The notes: generated by a model not told the origin, from the letters alone. A stretch of DNA of 64,000 bases from Paenibacillus dendritiformis (GCF_021654795.1 NZ_AP025344.1:2914501-2978500); one strand, 5' to 3'; positions 24,599 to 33,648 are shown, numbered from the stretch's first letter. Numbers and translations: made by a program.

Positions 24599-25837
24599 AT
24601 GAAAAAATGGTTGATGGCGCTCATCGTCTGTGCGTTATTCTGCTCATGTTGGCCGGCGGCCGTCCGGGCAGAGAACGCTGCGGAACGGAAAGCGGCCGCC
24701 GCTTTTATTCGCGGCAACGATCTGTGGATTGCGATCGGCCCTGAGGAGAAGCAGCTGACCCGCGGAGAATATATCCGCAGTCCGCGCTGGTCCCGCGACG
24801 GGAGCTGGCTTGCCTTCTCGAAGGGCAAGGAGGAGAAGGAAGTATGGCTTTATCATGCCGTCACGGGCAAGATGCGCGAGGCCGGGCAGGGGCATAACGC
24901 ACAATGGTCGCCATCCGGCAACGTCTTGGCTTTCCAATCGCAGGAGGATCGTCGCACTCTGTACGTCCTTGATGCGGATAGCCAGCAGGGGCCGCGGCGA
25001 ATCGCCGACCATGCCGGCAACTTTTCCTGGAAACCGGACGGCTCTATTCTCTACTCTGTGGAAGCCCGCCTGCTGCCGGACGGAAAATGGTCGGATATCG
25101 AATTATATACCGTGCGTCCGGACAAAGAGACTCGCAGCGAGTTCTTTTATACCATTAAAAGCCAATCCCGGGATTTCTTTGCCGTGACGACAAGCCGCTT
25201 CAAATGGTCGGCGGACGGGAAATGGATTGCGTTCCTCGCCGTTCCGACGGCGTCGATGTCGGCAGACGGCAATACTTTATGTTTGTTGTCCGCGGACGCG
25301 GGGACCTTCTTGAAGGCCGGGCAAATGCTGAATTATGAAGAGTGGTTCCAGTGGGGACCGCAAGGCAGCAGGCTCGCCTATATCGAAGGCTACGGTCGGG
25401 AAGCGACAAGCAACAAGCGGCTGACCGTATTAACCGGCCCGCCGTCGTTCCTGCCAAAATCATCTACGCCCGCAGGCTATGCCGATCGGGATCTTGCCTG
25501 GCTGGACGATGATATTCTGATCGCCGCCCGGTCGAAAGAAGCCGCCTGGTCCGGCGAACCTAGCGAGCGCCCGCTCCCTTCTCTGGTGCTCGTGAATCTT
25601 GAAGGAGGGCGGCAGGCAGCGCTGACTCGTCCGCCTCGGAACGCCGGAGATTTTTTTCCGGTCCTGCTGAAGGAGGCAAGGAGCCTCGCCTGGATTCGTA
25701 CCGACCGAAGCAAGGCGCACGTGATGCTGGCTCAGCCGGATGGCAGACGGACGGGGCAGTGGATTCGCGGCCTGATGGTGCCGGAGGGGTATTACGACCA
25801 CTGGAGTTGGGAAGAGGTCATTGATTATCGGAGATGA
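24599..25837 (+). CDS. secreted TolB-like beta-propeller protein
   Basis: The product is 412 residues. A signal peptide (KKWLMALIVCALFCSC, cleavage near VRA-EN) is followed by repeated TolB/WD-type blades: SPRWSRDGSWLAFSKG, NAQWSPSGNVLAFQSQ, NFSWKPDGSILYSVE, RFKWSADGKWIAFLAV and WFQWGPQGSRLAYIEG. The pattern W(S/K)xDGxxLAF is typical of TolB N-terminal propeller repeats. Gram-positive members of this type are extracytoplasmic and uncharacterised; no Tol-Pal system is implied. A Cys in the signal region could make it a lipoprotein, but the context is poor for a lipobox. GGAGGGG precedes the ATG. Confidence 0.82.
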   Translation: MKKWLMALIVCALFCSCWPAAVRAENAAERKAAAAFIRGNDLWIAIGPEEKQLTRGEYIRSPRWSRDGSWLAFSKGKEEKEVWLYHAVTGKMREAGQGHNAQWSPSGNVLAFQSQEDRRTLYVLDADSQQGPRRIADHAGNFSWKPDGSILYSVEARLLPDGKWSDIELYTVRPDKETRSEFFYTIKSQSRDFFAVTTSRFKWSADGKWIAFLAVPTASMSADGNTLCLLSADAGTFLKAGQMLNYEEWFQWGPQGSRLAYIEGYGREATSNKRLTVLTGPPSFLPKSSTPAGYADRDLAWLDDDILIAARSKEAAWSGEPSERPLPSLVLVNLEGGRQAALTRPPRNAGDFFPVLLKEARSLAWIRTDRSKAHVMLAQPDGRRTGQWIRGLMVPEGYYDHWSWEEVIDYRR

Positions 25838-25849
25838 ATAACGGCGGAA

Positions 25850-26050
25850 GGGGTTGTTGACTTGGTAACCAAGTTGACGGATTTCTTCCCGGGCCAAGCA
25901 ACAGACAAGTCCAAGGTGATAATGTCCCGTAGCTTCCATAATAACTCTGGCTCCGTGCCTGTCCTTGCTTTAGTTCTGTGCATAATGTGCTGAGCCTCTC
26001 TAATCCTTGCTCGTTATGATACAACTGTTCTGCTTTCCCGTAGGGTTCAT
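25850..26050 (-). pseudogene. IS110-family transposase relic
   Basis: On the minus strand GLERLSTLCTELKQGQ is followed, after a frame change near 25930, by IMEATGHYHLGLVCCLAREE and QLGYQVNN. The MEATGHY segment and what follows are hallmark IS110 DEDD-transposase sequence. Only about 60 codons survive, with an indel, so it is nonfunctional. No inverted repeats are expected for IS110. Nothing else is supported in 25838-26169 except the terminator below. Confidence 0.6.
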
Positions 26051-26056
26051 TTCGCC

Positions 26057-26092
26057 GTAAAAAAGCCGCAGATCTTATCTGACGGCTTTTAT
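26057..26092. terminator. bidirectional intrinsic terminator
   Basis: GCCG-CAGAT and ATCTG-A-CGGC form a strong hairpin (about 26065-26086) flanked by A-rich and T-rich runs (AAAAAA upstream, TTTT downstream), so it can act in both directions. It isolates the acetyltransferase gene from the upstream relic. Confidence 0.7.
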
Positions 26093-26169
26093 TGCTTGGA
26101 GGGTAGTAATCCATTTCATAATTGTTATATAATGGGCGACAAAACTTGTTTTTCGATGGGGGGAACATC

Positions 26170-26712
26170 ATGATTTATAGTAAAGCAGAAAAAACAATAG
26201 AAACGGATAGATTGCTTCTGCGGCTATTTCAAGAGTCTGATGCAAAAGAGGTTAGCGAATTTTGCAACAATTATAATTTATACAAAAGCACTTTGAATTT
26301 ACCCTATCCCTATTCTTTGGAATGCGCTCTTTCGTGGATTGCAAATCATGAGCAAAACTTTGAATTAGACCGAATGTACGAATTCGCCATAACGGACAAA
26401 AATAGCGGACAGTTATATGGCGCGATTGCTCTTTCAAATCATGATCAACATAAAAATGGTGAAGTCGCTTATTGGATAGGAGAAGAATATTGGGGAAAGG
26501 GATATGCGACAGAAGCAGCCAAAGCCGTGATAGAATTTGCTTTTAAAGAGAAGAATTATCATCGTGTTTATGCACGTTATTTTAAGTCGAATCCCGCATC
26601 TGGAAAGATTATGGAAAAGTGCGGGATGTTATACGAAGGCACTCTAAAAGATCATGTTTATAAAAACGGATCTTTTGAAGATTTGGTTTTTTATGGGATT
26701 ATAAATCAGTGA
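26170..26712 (+). CDS. GNAT acetyltransferase, RimJ/RimL type
   Basis: The product is 180 residues. The start region ETDRLLLRLFQESDAKEVSEF, the core GEVAYWIGEEYWGKGYATEA (acetyl-CoA pyrophosphate loop) and the end region NPASGKIMEKCGMLYEGTLKDHV are typical of RimJ/RimL-type N-acetyltransferases acting on protein N-termini or small amines. GGGGGG precedes the ATG at 26170. The coding sequence is strikingly AT-rich compared with the rest of the window (many AAA, AAT, TTT and TAT codons), suggesting recent acquisition. It sits between an IS110 relic and an IS3-type element. Confidence 0.87.
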   Translation: MIYSKAEKTIETDRLLLRLFQESDAKEVSEFCNNYNLYKSTLNLPYPYSLECALSWIANHEQNFELDRMYEFAITDKNSGQLYGAIALSNHDQHKNGEVAYWIGEEYWGKGYATEAAKAVIEFAFKEKNYHRVYARYFKSNPASGKIMEKCGMLYEGTLKDHVYKNGSFEDLVFYGIINQ

Positions 26713-26794
26713 AACGGGATCCAAGGAACCGCGTTGGATCCTGCGGGCTTCATTGCCTTCAGTAGGCATCGTTGCCTCCTCTGGCTTTAATATG

Positions 26795-26929
26795 TGGAGG
26801 GAATTGCTGCTATTTTACAGTAATTTCGGCGCAATGAATCGGCATCCGAGGAATTGCTGCAAATCTACATCATTATAGGCCCTTTTGCTTCAAGCCGAAG
26901 CGAAACGGGTGAAATTCCTGTAATTTCGG
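26795..26929 (+). repeat. left half of a dispersed intergenic repeat split by an insertion element
   Basis: About 135 bp match the reverse complement of 7200-7345 almost base for base (GGAATTGCTGCTATTTTACA, then TTGCTGCAAATCTACATCAT and CAAGCCGAAGCGAAACGG). The matching right half resumes at 28327 beyond the IS. Confidence 0.8.
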
Positions 26930-27002
26930 CTAGGCCCCCTATATCTGGAGTCATGTCCACCAAAAAAGATGCGTTCTTAGAATTGCTTCCTATTTCGCGT
27001 GG

Positions 27003-27971
27003 TTACACGGCCCGATGATATTTTGATCGGTCCTCCAGCGTCATGACCCACTTTGAGTATTCCGATGGTGACATGCTCTTTAGGCTACCATGCATTCTGC
27101 GGTTGTTGTAGAAATCCATGTAACGATCAAGTGCTTCATAGGCCTCTTCAAATGTCATAAATTCCGTCAGGCTGAACAGATCACGTTCGAGTAAGCTATG
27201 AAATGACTCAATGTAGGCATTCATATTCGGACTGCGTGGCGGGATGCGTTCATGGACGATCTCCAGACTCTCGCACGTATCACCAAACAACTTGCTGACA
27301 AACTGAGGCCCGTTGTCGGTGCGGACGGTGGGCAACTCATCGCCGGGATTCAGGCGTTCTTGTAGCGCCCGGCATAGTGTCTGTACGACGTGCTTGGCCT
27401 CACACACGGAACCCCGGTATTGTCCGACGACGACGCGGTCAAATACATCGATGATACTGAGCACGAAAAAGAAACGCTGGCGCCCAATCACGTACCCATA
27501 TTTAATATCAATTTGCCATAGCTGGTTCACCCCGGTTACCGTCCGGTTTCTCGGTACTCTTCGAGGATGTTTGCTTGTTTTCTTCCGTTGTTTCTGAAGA
27601 ATTCCTAACTCTTTGCAAATGCGGTACGCCTTTTTCTTGTTTAGAATCAATCCACGTTGTCTGCGGAGGCACAGCGCCAAATTCTTATACCCATAAATGT
27701 GCTCTTCTCCTTCCAGGAGTTCGAGCATCCATTCTTTAATCTGTTCATCTGAAACTTTCCGGCCCGTATTCGTAGAGGAAAATCCAGGCACAGGACGCCC
27801 TTTTAGAGCGCATGAAGCCTGTTCTTCGGTACTGGATGCCTCTCGTTTCTTCCGGCCATAGTACGTCGATTCGCGAACTTTCAGGATACGCAGAACTTTA
27901 GCTGCTGCATGCCCCCGCTTAATAAACGGTTCTGCTATTTCAAGTCTTTCAGATAAGCGGGGTTCTTCTTT
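27003..27971 (-). CDS. IS3-family transposase OrfB (DDE integrase), made by -1 frameshift from orfA
   Basis: The retroviral-type integrase core has DDE residues in WQIDIKYGYV, VRTDNGPQFVS and NAYIESFHSLLERD, preceded by the HTH_21-like segment YGYKNLALCLRRQRGL. An internal ATG-independent reading begins at 27791, but the frame is open upstream to about 27971 and continues SERLEIAEPFIKRGHAAAKV, the usual OrfB N-terminus. It has no own ribosome binding site, so it is expected only as an OrfAB fusion through the slippery heptamer A-AAA-AAG at 27968-27974. No internal stop is seen, so it may be active. Confidence 0.88.
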   Translation of the reverse strand, partial: KEEPRLSERLEIAEPFIKRGHAAAKVLRILKVRESTYYGRKKREASSTEEQASCALKGRPVPGFSSTNTGRKVSDEQIKEWMLELLEGEEHIYGYKNLALCLRRQRGLILNKKKAYRICKELGILQKQRKKTSKHPRRVPRNRTVTGVNQLWQIDIKYGYVIGRQRFFFVLSIIDVFDRVVVGQYRGSVCEAKHVVQTLCRALQERLNPGDELPTVRTDNGPQFVSKLFGDTCESLEIVHERIPPRSPNMNAYIESFHSLLERDLFSLTEFMTFEEAYEALDRYMDFYNNRRMHGSLKSMSPSEYSKWVMTLEDRSKYHRAV

Positions 27972-28255
27972 TTTACGACTTCTCGTAGGATCTCGATCTC
28001 AAGCTCTTTTTCACCCAGGAGCTTTTTTGCCTGCTCGAACTTTGCCTCTACCTCTTGAAGTCGACGGAGTTCTTGCAGATGCTCGTCTGCTGCGGGTATC
28101 TCCTCTTGGCTAATTTCGTCACGGTGGTCTCTAACCCAAACACGTACCGTCTCCGGATGGACACCGTACATTCGGGCAAGTGTTCCCACCTTAATGCCGG
28201 CCATTGCTTCCTTTACAATTTGCAGGCGTTTTTCCTTGCTAAAGTGCTTTCCCAT
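27935..28255 (-). CDS. IS3-family transposase OrfA
   Basis: This 106-residue protein has an N-terminal helix-turn-helix (SKEKRLQIVKEAMAGIKVG, GVHPETVRVWVRDH) that binds the terminal repeats, and a C-terminal leucine-zipper-like coil (LQEVEAKFEQAKKLLGEKEL). It ends 39 bp downstream of the A6G slippery run, so most ribosomes make OrfA and some shift into orfB, a standard IS3 control. Confidence 0.87.
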   Translation of the reverse strand: MGKHFSKEKRLQIVKEAMAGIKVGTLARMYGVHPETVRVWVRDHRDEISQEEIPAADEHLQELRRLQEVEAKFEQAKKLLGEKELEIEILREVVKKKNPAYLKDLK

Positions 28256-28326
28256 ACTAGTTGTCCCCCTCTGATAACAGCTTATAATATTGGAGCCGGA
28301 AGCTCCAGTTTAATTAGGGGGCCTAG

Positions 28327-28600
28327 GAGATTTTGCAGGATTCCCTTTCTGGTAAACTCGTCCCTTATCGGATTGCTGTATTTACGCAGGATTTCGCTTA
28401 CTGAATCGGCGTACGCGAGAAATCGTGCAGTTTAGCGGAGTTCGCTTACTGAATCGGCGTATGCGAGAAATCTCGTGCAATTTTGCGGAGTTCGCCTGCC
28501 GGATAGACGTGTCTAGGGAAATGGTGCAGTTTTCAGGCGGTTGGAAACCCCTTGTTTTTTACGAAAGGGCGGAGATTGGCACCCATAGCGTTGAGCCGGG
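28327..28600 (+). repeat. right half of the IS-split dispersed repeat
   Basis: TTTTGCAGGATTCCCTTTCTGG and the following 200 bp match the reverse complement of 7000-7195. Local duplication of a 44-bp unit is also visible (GCTTACTGAATCGGCGTA at about 28397 and 28447). The rest, 28601-28890, has no gene I can support and carries the LacI-gene promoter region. Confidence 0.75.
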
Positions 28601-28890
28601 ATCCGCCACACACAAAATGAAGCGCCACAAAATCCCTTGGACTCTCTCAAGATGAATGAAGTTTTCCCTGCCTCAACCATTATTCGCCGCTCTTCCCGCC
28701 GCTTAAATGAAAAAAGGGAGAAGAAACACATCCCCGAAGCGGAAAAAAGGGATTCGGCGGTGAAAGTAGCGCCGTCGCTCCTCCCCGTTTCGCTCGCGGC
28801 ATTTGCCCAGAGACGCATAATATCGGTATGATAGAAGGAGTCATACTTGATTCCTCACTAACGGGGCTCATATAAGGAGGATATGATCCT

Positions 28891-29841
28891 GTGCCGAATA
28901 TCCACGATATCGCGAAGAAAGCCGGAGTATCGGTCTCCACCGTATCCAGAGTGATCAACAATTACAAATATGTGTCCGAAGAAAAGAGAAAAGCCGTGCA
29001 GCAGGTTATCGATGAATGGAGTTTCGCTCCCAACCGCAATGCCATAGGCTTGATTCGAGGGGAGACCCGAATGATCGGGGTCATTATGCCGTACAATAAC
29101 AATCAGGCCTTCGATCAGTTGCTGCACGGGGCATTGAACCGTTCGCGGGAACTGGATTATTCCGTGGCCGTGCTGCCGACGAAATATGATAAGAGCAAAG
29201 AGCTGGAATATCTCTATATGCTGAAAAATAAATGGCTGGACGGCGTGATGATTACCTCCCGCGCGAATGATTGGGAGCAGATATTGCCATATGTCGAGTA
29301 CGGATCGGTGATTGCTTGCGAATTCACCGAGCATCCCGAGATTGGCTGCGCTTATATCGATCGGTATGCCTCTTATGTAGACGCCTTTCAGTATTTGAAG
29401 GAGAAGGGGCATACCGCAACGGCCTTCACGATCGCGAGGGGAGAGGAGAGCAGGAGCACGCAGCAGACGTTCGCGGCGTATGAAAACGTATTCGGCAGCG
29501 TGCCGGACGATTACGTCATCTCGAATTGCTATTCGTTCGAGGATGGATACCGAGCGGCCGAGAAGCTGCTCAGCCTGGAGGACAGACCGACGGCCATATT
29601 CGCCAACGGGGACGAGGTGGCTGGCGGGATATACCGGTACGCGGTCTCGAACGGGCTGGCCATTCCGCATGATCTGGCGATTATGGGGCAGGAGAACCAG
29701 CCGGTCGGAGTAGCCCTCGACCTGTGCTCCATCGACCATCGTCTCGTGCAGGTCGGCGAGCAGGCCTTCGACCTGGCGGTGCGGCGTTCACGCGACAAGG
29801 TGAACATTCCTTACCGTATCCTTGCTCGATCTTCGGTATAA
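28891..29841 (+). CDS. LacI family transcriptional regulator
   Basis: The product is 316 residues. The N-terminal helix-turn-helix and hinge (IHDIAKKAGVSVSTVSRVIN) is diagnostic of LacI/GalR. A periplasmic-binding-protein-like effector domain follows (RMIGVIMPYNNNQAFDQLL to the C-terminus). The GTG start at 28891 has AAGGAGG 10 nt upstream. No sugar transporter is adjacent; the next gene, 80 bp on, encodes a HAD phosphatase, so the pair may govern a small sugar-phosphate pathway (inference). The effector is unknown. Confidence 0.9.
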   Translation: MPNIHDIAKKAGVSVSTVSRVINNYKYVSEEKRKAVQQVIDEWSFAPNRNAIGLIRGETRMIGVIMPYNNNQAFDQLLHGALNRSRELDYSVAVLPTKYDKSKELEYLYMLKNKWLDGVMITSRANDWEQILPYVEYGSVIACEFTEHPEIGCAYIDRYASYVDAFQYLKEKGHTATAFTIARGEESRSTQQTFAAYENVFGSVPDDYVISNCYSFEDGYRAAEKLLSLEDRPTAIFANGDEVAGGIYRYAVSNGLAIPHDLAIMGQENQPVGVALDLCSIDHRLVQVGEQAFDLAVRRSRDKVNIPYRILARSSV

Positions 29842-29921
29842 ATTTTATTTCGAGGCTTGACTTGAAATCCATTTCATCCTGTACCATTGGTTGCGAATAA
29901 GAATAGGGGAGGATGAATGGG

Positions 29922-30533
29922 ATGTATCAAGCTTTTCTCTTTGATCTGGACGGCACCATTATCGATTCGGAGCTTATCGGGCTCCATGCGCTGCAAGAGA
30001 CGCTGGCCGAGCTCGGTCTCACGTATCATCTGGACGAGCTTCGCTTCTCGCTGGGGATTCCAAGCTACAAAACGATGGAAATGTTAAACGTGAAAGACAT
30101 TCCAGCCGCCATAAAAAGATGTGCGGAGATAGAAAAACCGTATATGAGCAACGTGCCCATTTTCGAGGGGATGAAGGACGTCATTGCGAAGCTTCCGGCT
30201 TGCGGAATCGTAACGTCCAAGACGGCGGAAGAAATGAAGGACAGCTTCTATTTGCTCGGCATCGATCATTATTTTCAATCGGTTGTGTGCGCCAGTGATA
30301 CGAGCAGGCACAAGCCCGATCCCGAACCGCTCGAATTGGGGCTGCGGCTTATGGATTGCGCAGCGGATAAAGCGATATATATCGGGGACTCCCCTTATGA
30401 TATGAAGTGCGCGATGGCGGCGGGAGTCGATTTCGGACTTGCGCTGTGGGGGGCGAAATCGGCATCCGGATTCGAGGAGGCCCGGTATATTTTCGAGACG
30501 CCGCTCGATATTTTGAAGCTTCTGCACCGGTGA
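29922..30533 (+). CDS. HAD-superfamily phosphatase (phosphoglycolate/beta-phosphoglucomutase-like)
   Basis: The product is about 203 residues. HAD motif I is DLDGT (FLFDLDGTIIDSE), motif II is the Thr/Ser of IVTSKT, motif III is the Lys of RHKPDPEP and motif IV is YIGDSPYDMKCA. A helical cap lies between motifs I and II (C1 type). Likely substrates are small phosphorylated metabolites. The ATG at 29922 has GGGGAGG 9 nt upstream; the earlier in-frame ATG touches the ribosome binding site. It is co-oriented with the LacI regulator. Confidence 0.85.
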   Translation: MYQAFLFDLDGTIIDSELIGLHALQETLAELGLTYHLDELRFSLGIPSYKTMEMLNVKDIPAAIKRCAEIEKPYMSNVPIFEGMKDVIAKLPACGIVTSKTAEEMKDSFYLLGIDHYFQSVVCASDTSRHKPDPEPLELGLRLMDCAADKAIYIGDSPYDMKCAMAAGVDFGLALWGAKSASGFEEARYIFETPLDILKLLHR

Positions 30534-30655
30534 ACGAATGGACGGCTGTTGCCACTGCCGGGCTGCGCCATAGGAAGCACGGCAGGAGGGAGGGGGTGTC
30601 CCCAAAGTCATGAAAGTGACAAGGGCCCCCCTTTACTCAAAAAGGCATGATGCAC

Positions 30656-30684
30656 GAAGGCCATCCTTAAGCGGGATGGCTTCG
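30656..30684. terminator. hairpin between convergent genes, weak terminator candidate
   Basis: GCCATCC (30660-30666) pairs with GGATGGC (30674-30680) across a short loop. It lies between the HAD gene and the end of the minus-strand glycan operon, without a clean T-run. Confidence 0.4.
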
Positions 30685-30717
30685 TACGGGGCGGCTTCAT
30701 TTTAGGCTAACAACCGG

Positions 30718-31758
30718 TTAAAATAGACGCTCCAAAAAAGGCTTCTCCAAGCTTGCTCTCGCTTCTTGCCGGTGAGTGCCGATCTGCTCGAGAATCGACT
30801 TCTTGTTCGCGAGCGCATAGGCGGCCGTGTCGCGTATCCGATCGGCGAGCTGCGCCGCGTCCGTGGAGATGGCCAATTGCGGAAGACCGATGGAATGGGC
30901 GAAATCGAACGATTTGAAACGGTACCCCAAGCAGACGAAAGGCACATTCGCCGCCGCGGACAGAACGTTGGCGTGAAGCTTGAAATTGATGGTCAGGGCA
31001 AACCGCTTTATCAGCTGCAAATATTTTTCATAGGAATGCACTCCCGCATCATATACGACATGGTCGGAAGCGCCGATCTTCGTGCACAGCCGCTTGCATG
31101 CCTCCCGATCCGGCCCCCATGCCGGATATACATATATCTTATAGCCTTCCTCGATCAGAAATTTGGCGGCGGAAGCTAGCTGATTCTCGACGTATGCTTC
31201 ATCATTGCCATAAATCCGGTTGTAGGATGTGCCCCAATTGATGCCGATCCATCGTTCTGAGGTGTGTTCGTCATCCGGGTCGGATGCCGGCGGGGAGGCG
31301 AGCATGGCGGGATCGCCGCTCAGGTTTACCCGATCCATGGCGACGCCCATCTGCCGCATATATTCGAATGTCCACGGTCCGCGCACGCCGCAGTAGGCCG
31401 CATGATCGACAACTTCTTTCATTTTCAGGCAAAACCGTTCACTCTCCGGAGGGGTATTGGGACCGAAGCTGAACGCGTTCAAGCGATCATGGCCGCTGCC
31501 CCAGATGATTACGCGCTTTCCTTCCCGCACGGCATCATGCAGGATATCAAGATAGCCTGGGATTAGCAGGGATCCGCCTCCCATGACAATCGTGTCGTAC
31601 TTCGTCACATCCTTGATGTCCACTCCGGGCACCGAGAGAATGACTTGGTATTCCTCCGGGCTCAAATGAAGCTTCGCCAGTTGTTCAAACATGGCTCGCA
31701 TCCATTCGTCGCCCAAATTATTAAATCCAATCCATGCGAGATACAAGACTTTTTTCAT
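30718..31758 (-). CDS. polysaccharide pyruvyl transferase family protein
   Basis: This 346-residue protein begins KKVLYLAWIGFNNLGDEWM and contains DTIVMGGGSLL, RVIIWGSGHDR, a central WIGINWGTS and FALTINFKLHANVLSAAANVPFVCLGYR. These features fit the CsaB/WcaK-type pyruvyl transferase family that adds pyruvate ketals to cell-surface or secondary polymers. It is the last gene of a minus-strand operon with two glycosyltransferases 18 bp upstream. The substrate is unknown; surface glycan modification is the natural reading. Confidence 0.85.
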   Translation of the reverse strand: MKKVLYLAWIGFNNLGDEWMRAMFEQLAKLHLSPEEYQVILSVPGVDIKDVTKYDTIVMGGGSLLIPGYLDILHDAVREGKRVIIWGSGHDRLNAFSFGPNTPPESERFCLKMKEVVDHAAYCGVRGPWTFEYMRQMGVAMDRVNLSGDPAMLASPPASDPDDEHTSERWIGINWGTSYNRIYGNDEAYVENQLASAAKFLIEEGYKIYVYPAWGPDREACKRLCTKIGASDHVVYDAGVHSYEKYLQLIKRFALTINFKLHANVLSAAANVPFVCLGYRFKSFDFAHSIGLPQLAISTDAAQLADRIRDTAAYALANKKSILEQIGTHRQEARASLEKPFLERLF

Positions 31759-31776
31759 GTTGATATCACACTCCCG

Positions 31777-32910
31777 TCATTGGGTTCGGGCTTGAACAGC
31801 CGTATAGATTTCATCCATGCGCGCAACGATTTTTTGGATATCAAAATGCTTTAATGTCCATCTTCGGCCTTGCGCTCCAATCTCCTTGAGAGCGTCCCGA
31901 TCGGCCAATGCTTTTTTCAATGATTCGGCGATGGCCTCTTCCGTCGTCTTGCATTGAGAATCATGGTCGCCGAAATAATAGTCCCACGCTTGTCCATATA
32001 CAGACGGCTCGACGAGACCGAAGAAGCCGTGATTGCCGATGGCCAGCACGGGCTTCCCGCAAGCCATTGCTTCAAGGGCAACGCGTCCGGTGCCGACGAC
32101 GATATCCCCAAGCGCGAAATAGTCACGAATCTTCGTCTGATTCCCGGCCATATGGATAAAGGTTTGTCCGGTATGATCATGGACAGCATCGGCCATCTCG
32201 CAAATTTCTGAAAATTGAATGCCATCGCCGACCACGACCAGATGCAGGTTGGGCAGATCCGTGGCGCGCAGCCGTTCCGCCGCTTTAATTAACATCGTGC
32301 AGACGATGGCCTTGTCCCAGGCGAGCCGGCTTGCGTAGACGACAACGGTCGCATCATCCGGTATCCGAAGCGAGTTCCGCAGTGCATGAGAGGGCGCCGG
32401 GTAGAACTCCTCCGGGTCCACCCCGTTCGGAACCAGCAGGGAAGTGATTCCCAGATTATGCAAATAACGCTGTACAGGCTTGCTCACACTGATGATTGCG
32501 CCGCTGCATCGGGCAGTGCGGACAAGCTGCTCCTCGGGATAATAAGCCCCGTGAACCGTAAACACGACAGATATGCCCAATTCTTGAGCGGCCATGGCCG
32601 CGTACATTCCCGACGGGGTCTGATGGACATGGACGACATCGATCTTGCGGTAGCGCATGATCTGCTTCAAGGTGCGGTTCGTCTGCTGCAGCGAGCTATC
32701 CAGCATAAAGGCGCCCGCTGTTAAATCGACGGCATGAATCGGGCATGCCGCCTGCGCGAAGGAGTTGTACATTAAGCCGTTCGCTCCGCAGTATACCGGC
32801 TTCACTCCTATTGATTGCAGTCCCTTGACCAGACTGAGCACATGGGTTTCCGTTCCGCCGATGGCCAAGCTATCCAACACCATCAGCACGCGGTAGCCTT
32901 TATTTCTCAT
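31777..32910 (-). CDS. glycosyltransferase family 4 protein
   Basis: This 377-residue GT-B protein has an N-terminal domain with LDSLAIGGTETHVLSLVKGL and DVVHVHQTPSG. The C-terminal nucleotide-sugar domain includes LVPNGVDPEEFYP, ASRLAWDKA and the EX7E-like stretch GTGRVALEAMACGKPVLAIG. It transfers a sugar from an activated donor, retaining configuration. It overlaps the upstream GT2 gene by 11 bp and is followed by the pyruvyl transferase gene, so the three act together on one glycan. Confidence 0.88.
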   Translation of the reverse strand: MRNKGYRVLMVLDSLAIGGTETHVLSLVKGLQSIGVKPVYCGANGLMYNSFAQAACPIHAVDLTAGAFMLDSSLQQTNRTLKQIMRYRKIDVVHVHQTPSGMYAAMAAQELGISVVFTVHGAYYPEEQLVRTARCSGAIISVSKPVQRYLHNLGITSLLVPNGVDPEEFYPAPSHALRNSLRIPDDATVVVYASRLAWDKAIVCTMLIKAAERLRATDLPNLHLVVVGDGIQFSEICEMADAVHDHTGQTFIHMAGNQTKIRDYFALGDIVVGTGRVALEAMACGKPVLAIGNHGFFGLVEPSVYGQAWDYYFGDHDSQCKTTEEAIAESLKKALADRDALKEIGAQGRRWTLKHFDIQKIVARMDEIYTAVQARTQ

Positions 32911-33625
32911 TGCGCTTCATCCGATCTTTTCCAAAGTATTTCCGGGAGCGCTGATTCGGATGGCTGCGGTAATAATACAGAACATCCGGTATATTGGCGA
33001 TATTCAGGGGCTTTGCCTTCAGCGCCTTGGCAATAAATTCATAATCTTCCGCGCCTTCTATTCTCCTTGTATGCCCGCCGATCCGATCGAACAGCTTCCC
33101 GCGAAGCATGATGGTTCCATGGCATACGCAGTGGCCGCCGTTCGCATATACTTTGCGTATTTGTTCTCCGTACCGGATCCAGCCCGCTCTTGATCTCGGC
33201 TCCCACAGATTGTGATGGAACACCTCATAGTTGGTTCCCACCACCTCGATATCCGGGCGGCCCAACAAAAAGGACACTTGCCGCTCCAGACGTTCATGAT
33301 GCGAAATATCATCCGAATCCTGGGCAGCGATATATTCACCCGCAGCCAAAAAGAAGCCGGTCGTCACCGCTCCGGCATAGCCGATATTGCGGGGCAGGGG
33401 CACCGTCATAAACGTGCGGTCGGCCAATTGTTCCCGATTGAGTTGCAGCCATTTCTCCACTTGCAGCAAAGAATCGTCTGTCGAGGCATCATCGACGAGA
33501 ATGATTTCCCAGTTCGGGTAAGTTTGCCGCAGGATGCCATCCAAGCAATCTATCAAAAAATCCGCTTTGTTATAGTTTGTAATCACAATGCTTACAAGAC
33601 CGGGTACTCTAGGGTAGGTCATCAT
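32900..33625 (-). CDS. glycosyltransferase family 2 protein
   Basis: This protein of about 241 residues has a GT-A fold: VSIVITNYNKADFLIDCLDGIL, then EIILVDDASTD and the metal-binding AAQDSDD. The C-terminal acceptor part has EGAEDYEFIAKAL. The start is uncertain between several nearby codons; ATGs at 33625 and 33622 follow AAGGCGG. It is translated from the same message as two small upstream proteins (18 bp gap). Confidence 0.85.
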   Translation of the reverse strand: MMTYPRVPGLVSIVITNYNKADFLIDCLDGILRQTYPNWEIILVDDASTDDSLLQVEKWLQLNREQLADRTFMTVPLPRNIGYAGAVTTGFFLAAGEYIAAQDSDDISHHERLERQVSFLLGRPDIEVVGTNYEVFHHNLWEPRSRAGWIRYGEQIRKVYANGGHCVCHGTIMLRGKLFDRIGGHTRRIEGAEDYEFIAKALKAKPLNIANIPDVLYYYRSHPNQRSRKYFGKDRMKRNEK

Positions 33626-33648
33626 GGTCACCGCCTTATTTCAGCTTG

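Larger units (their letters stand above)
26930..28326 (-). mobile_element. IS3-type insertion sequence, apparently intact
   Basis: The element is about 1.4 kb. The left end CTAGGCCCCCTATATCTGGAG (26930 on; 21 bp, of which the first 12 are shared) corresponds to the right end, read in reverse complement, CTAGGCCCCCTAATTAAAC then TGGAG (ending 28326), an imperfect terminal inverted repeat. Inside are orfA and orfB in IS3 order on the minus strand with a -1 slippery site. It has split a copy of the dispersed repeat. A target duplication is not certain; ATTT occurs close to both ends. Confidence 0.85.

Noticed and set aside
26920..28335. Clear target-site duplication of the IS3-type element
   Set aside because: ATTT occurs near both ends, but not directly at the inverted repeat tips, so a duplication cannot be claimed.
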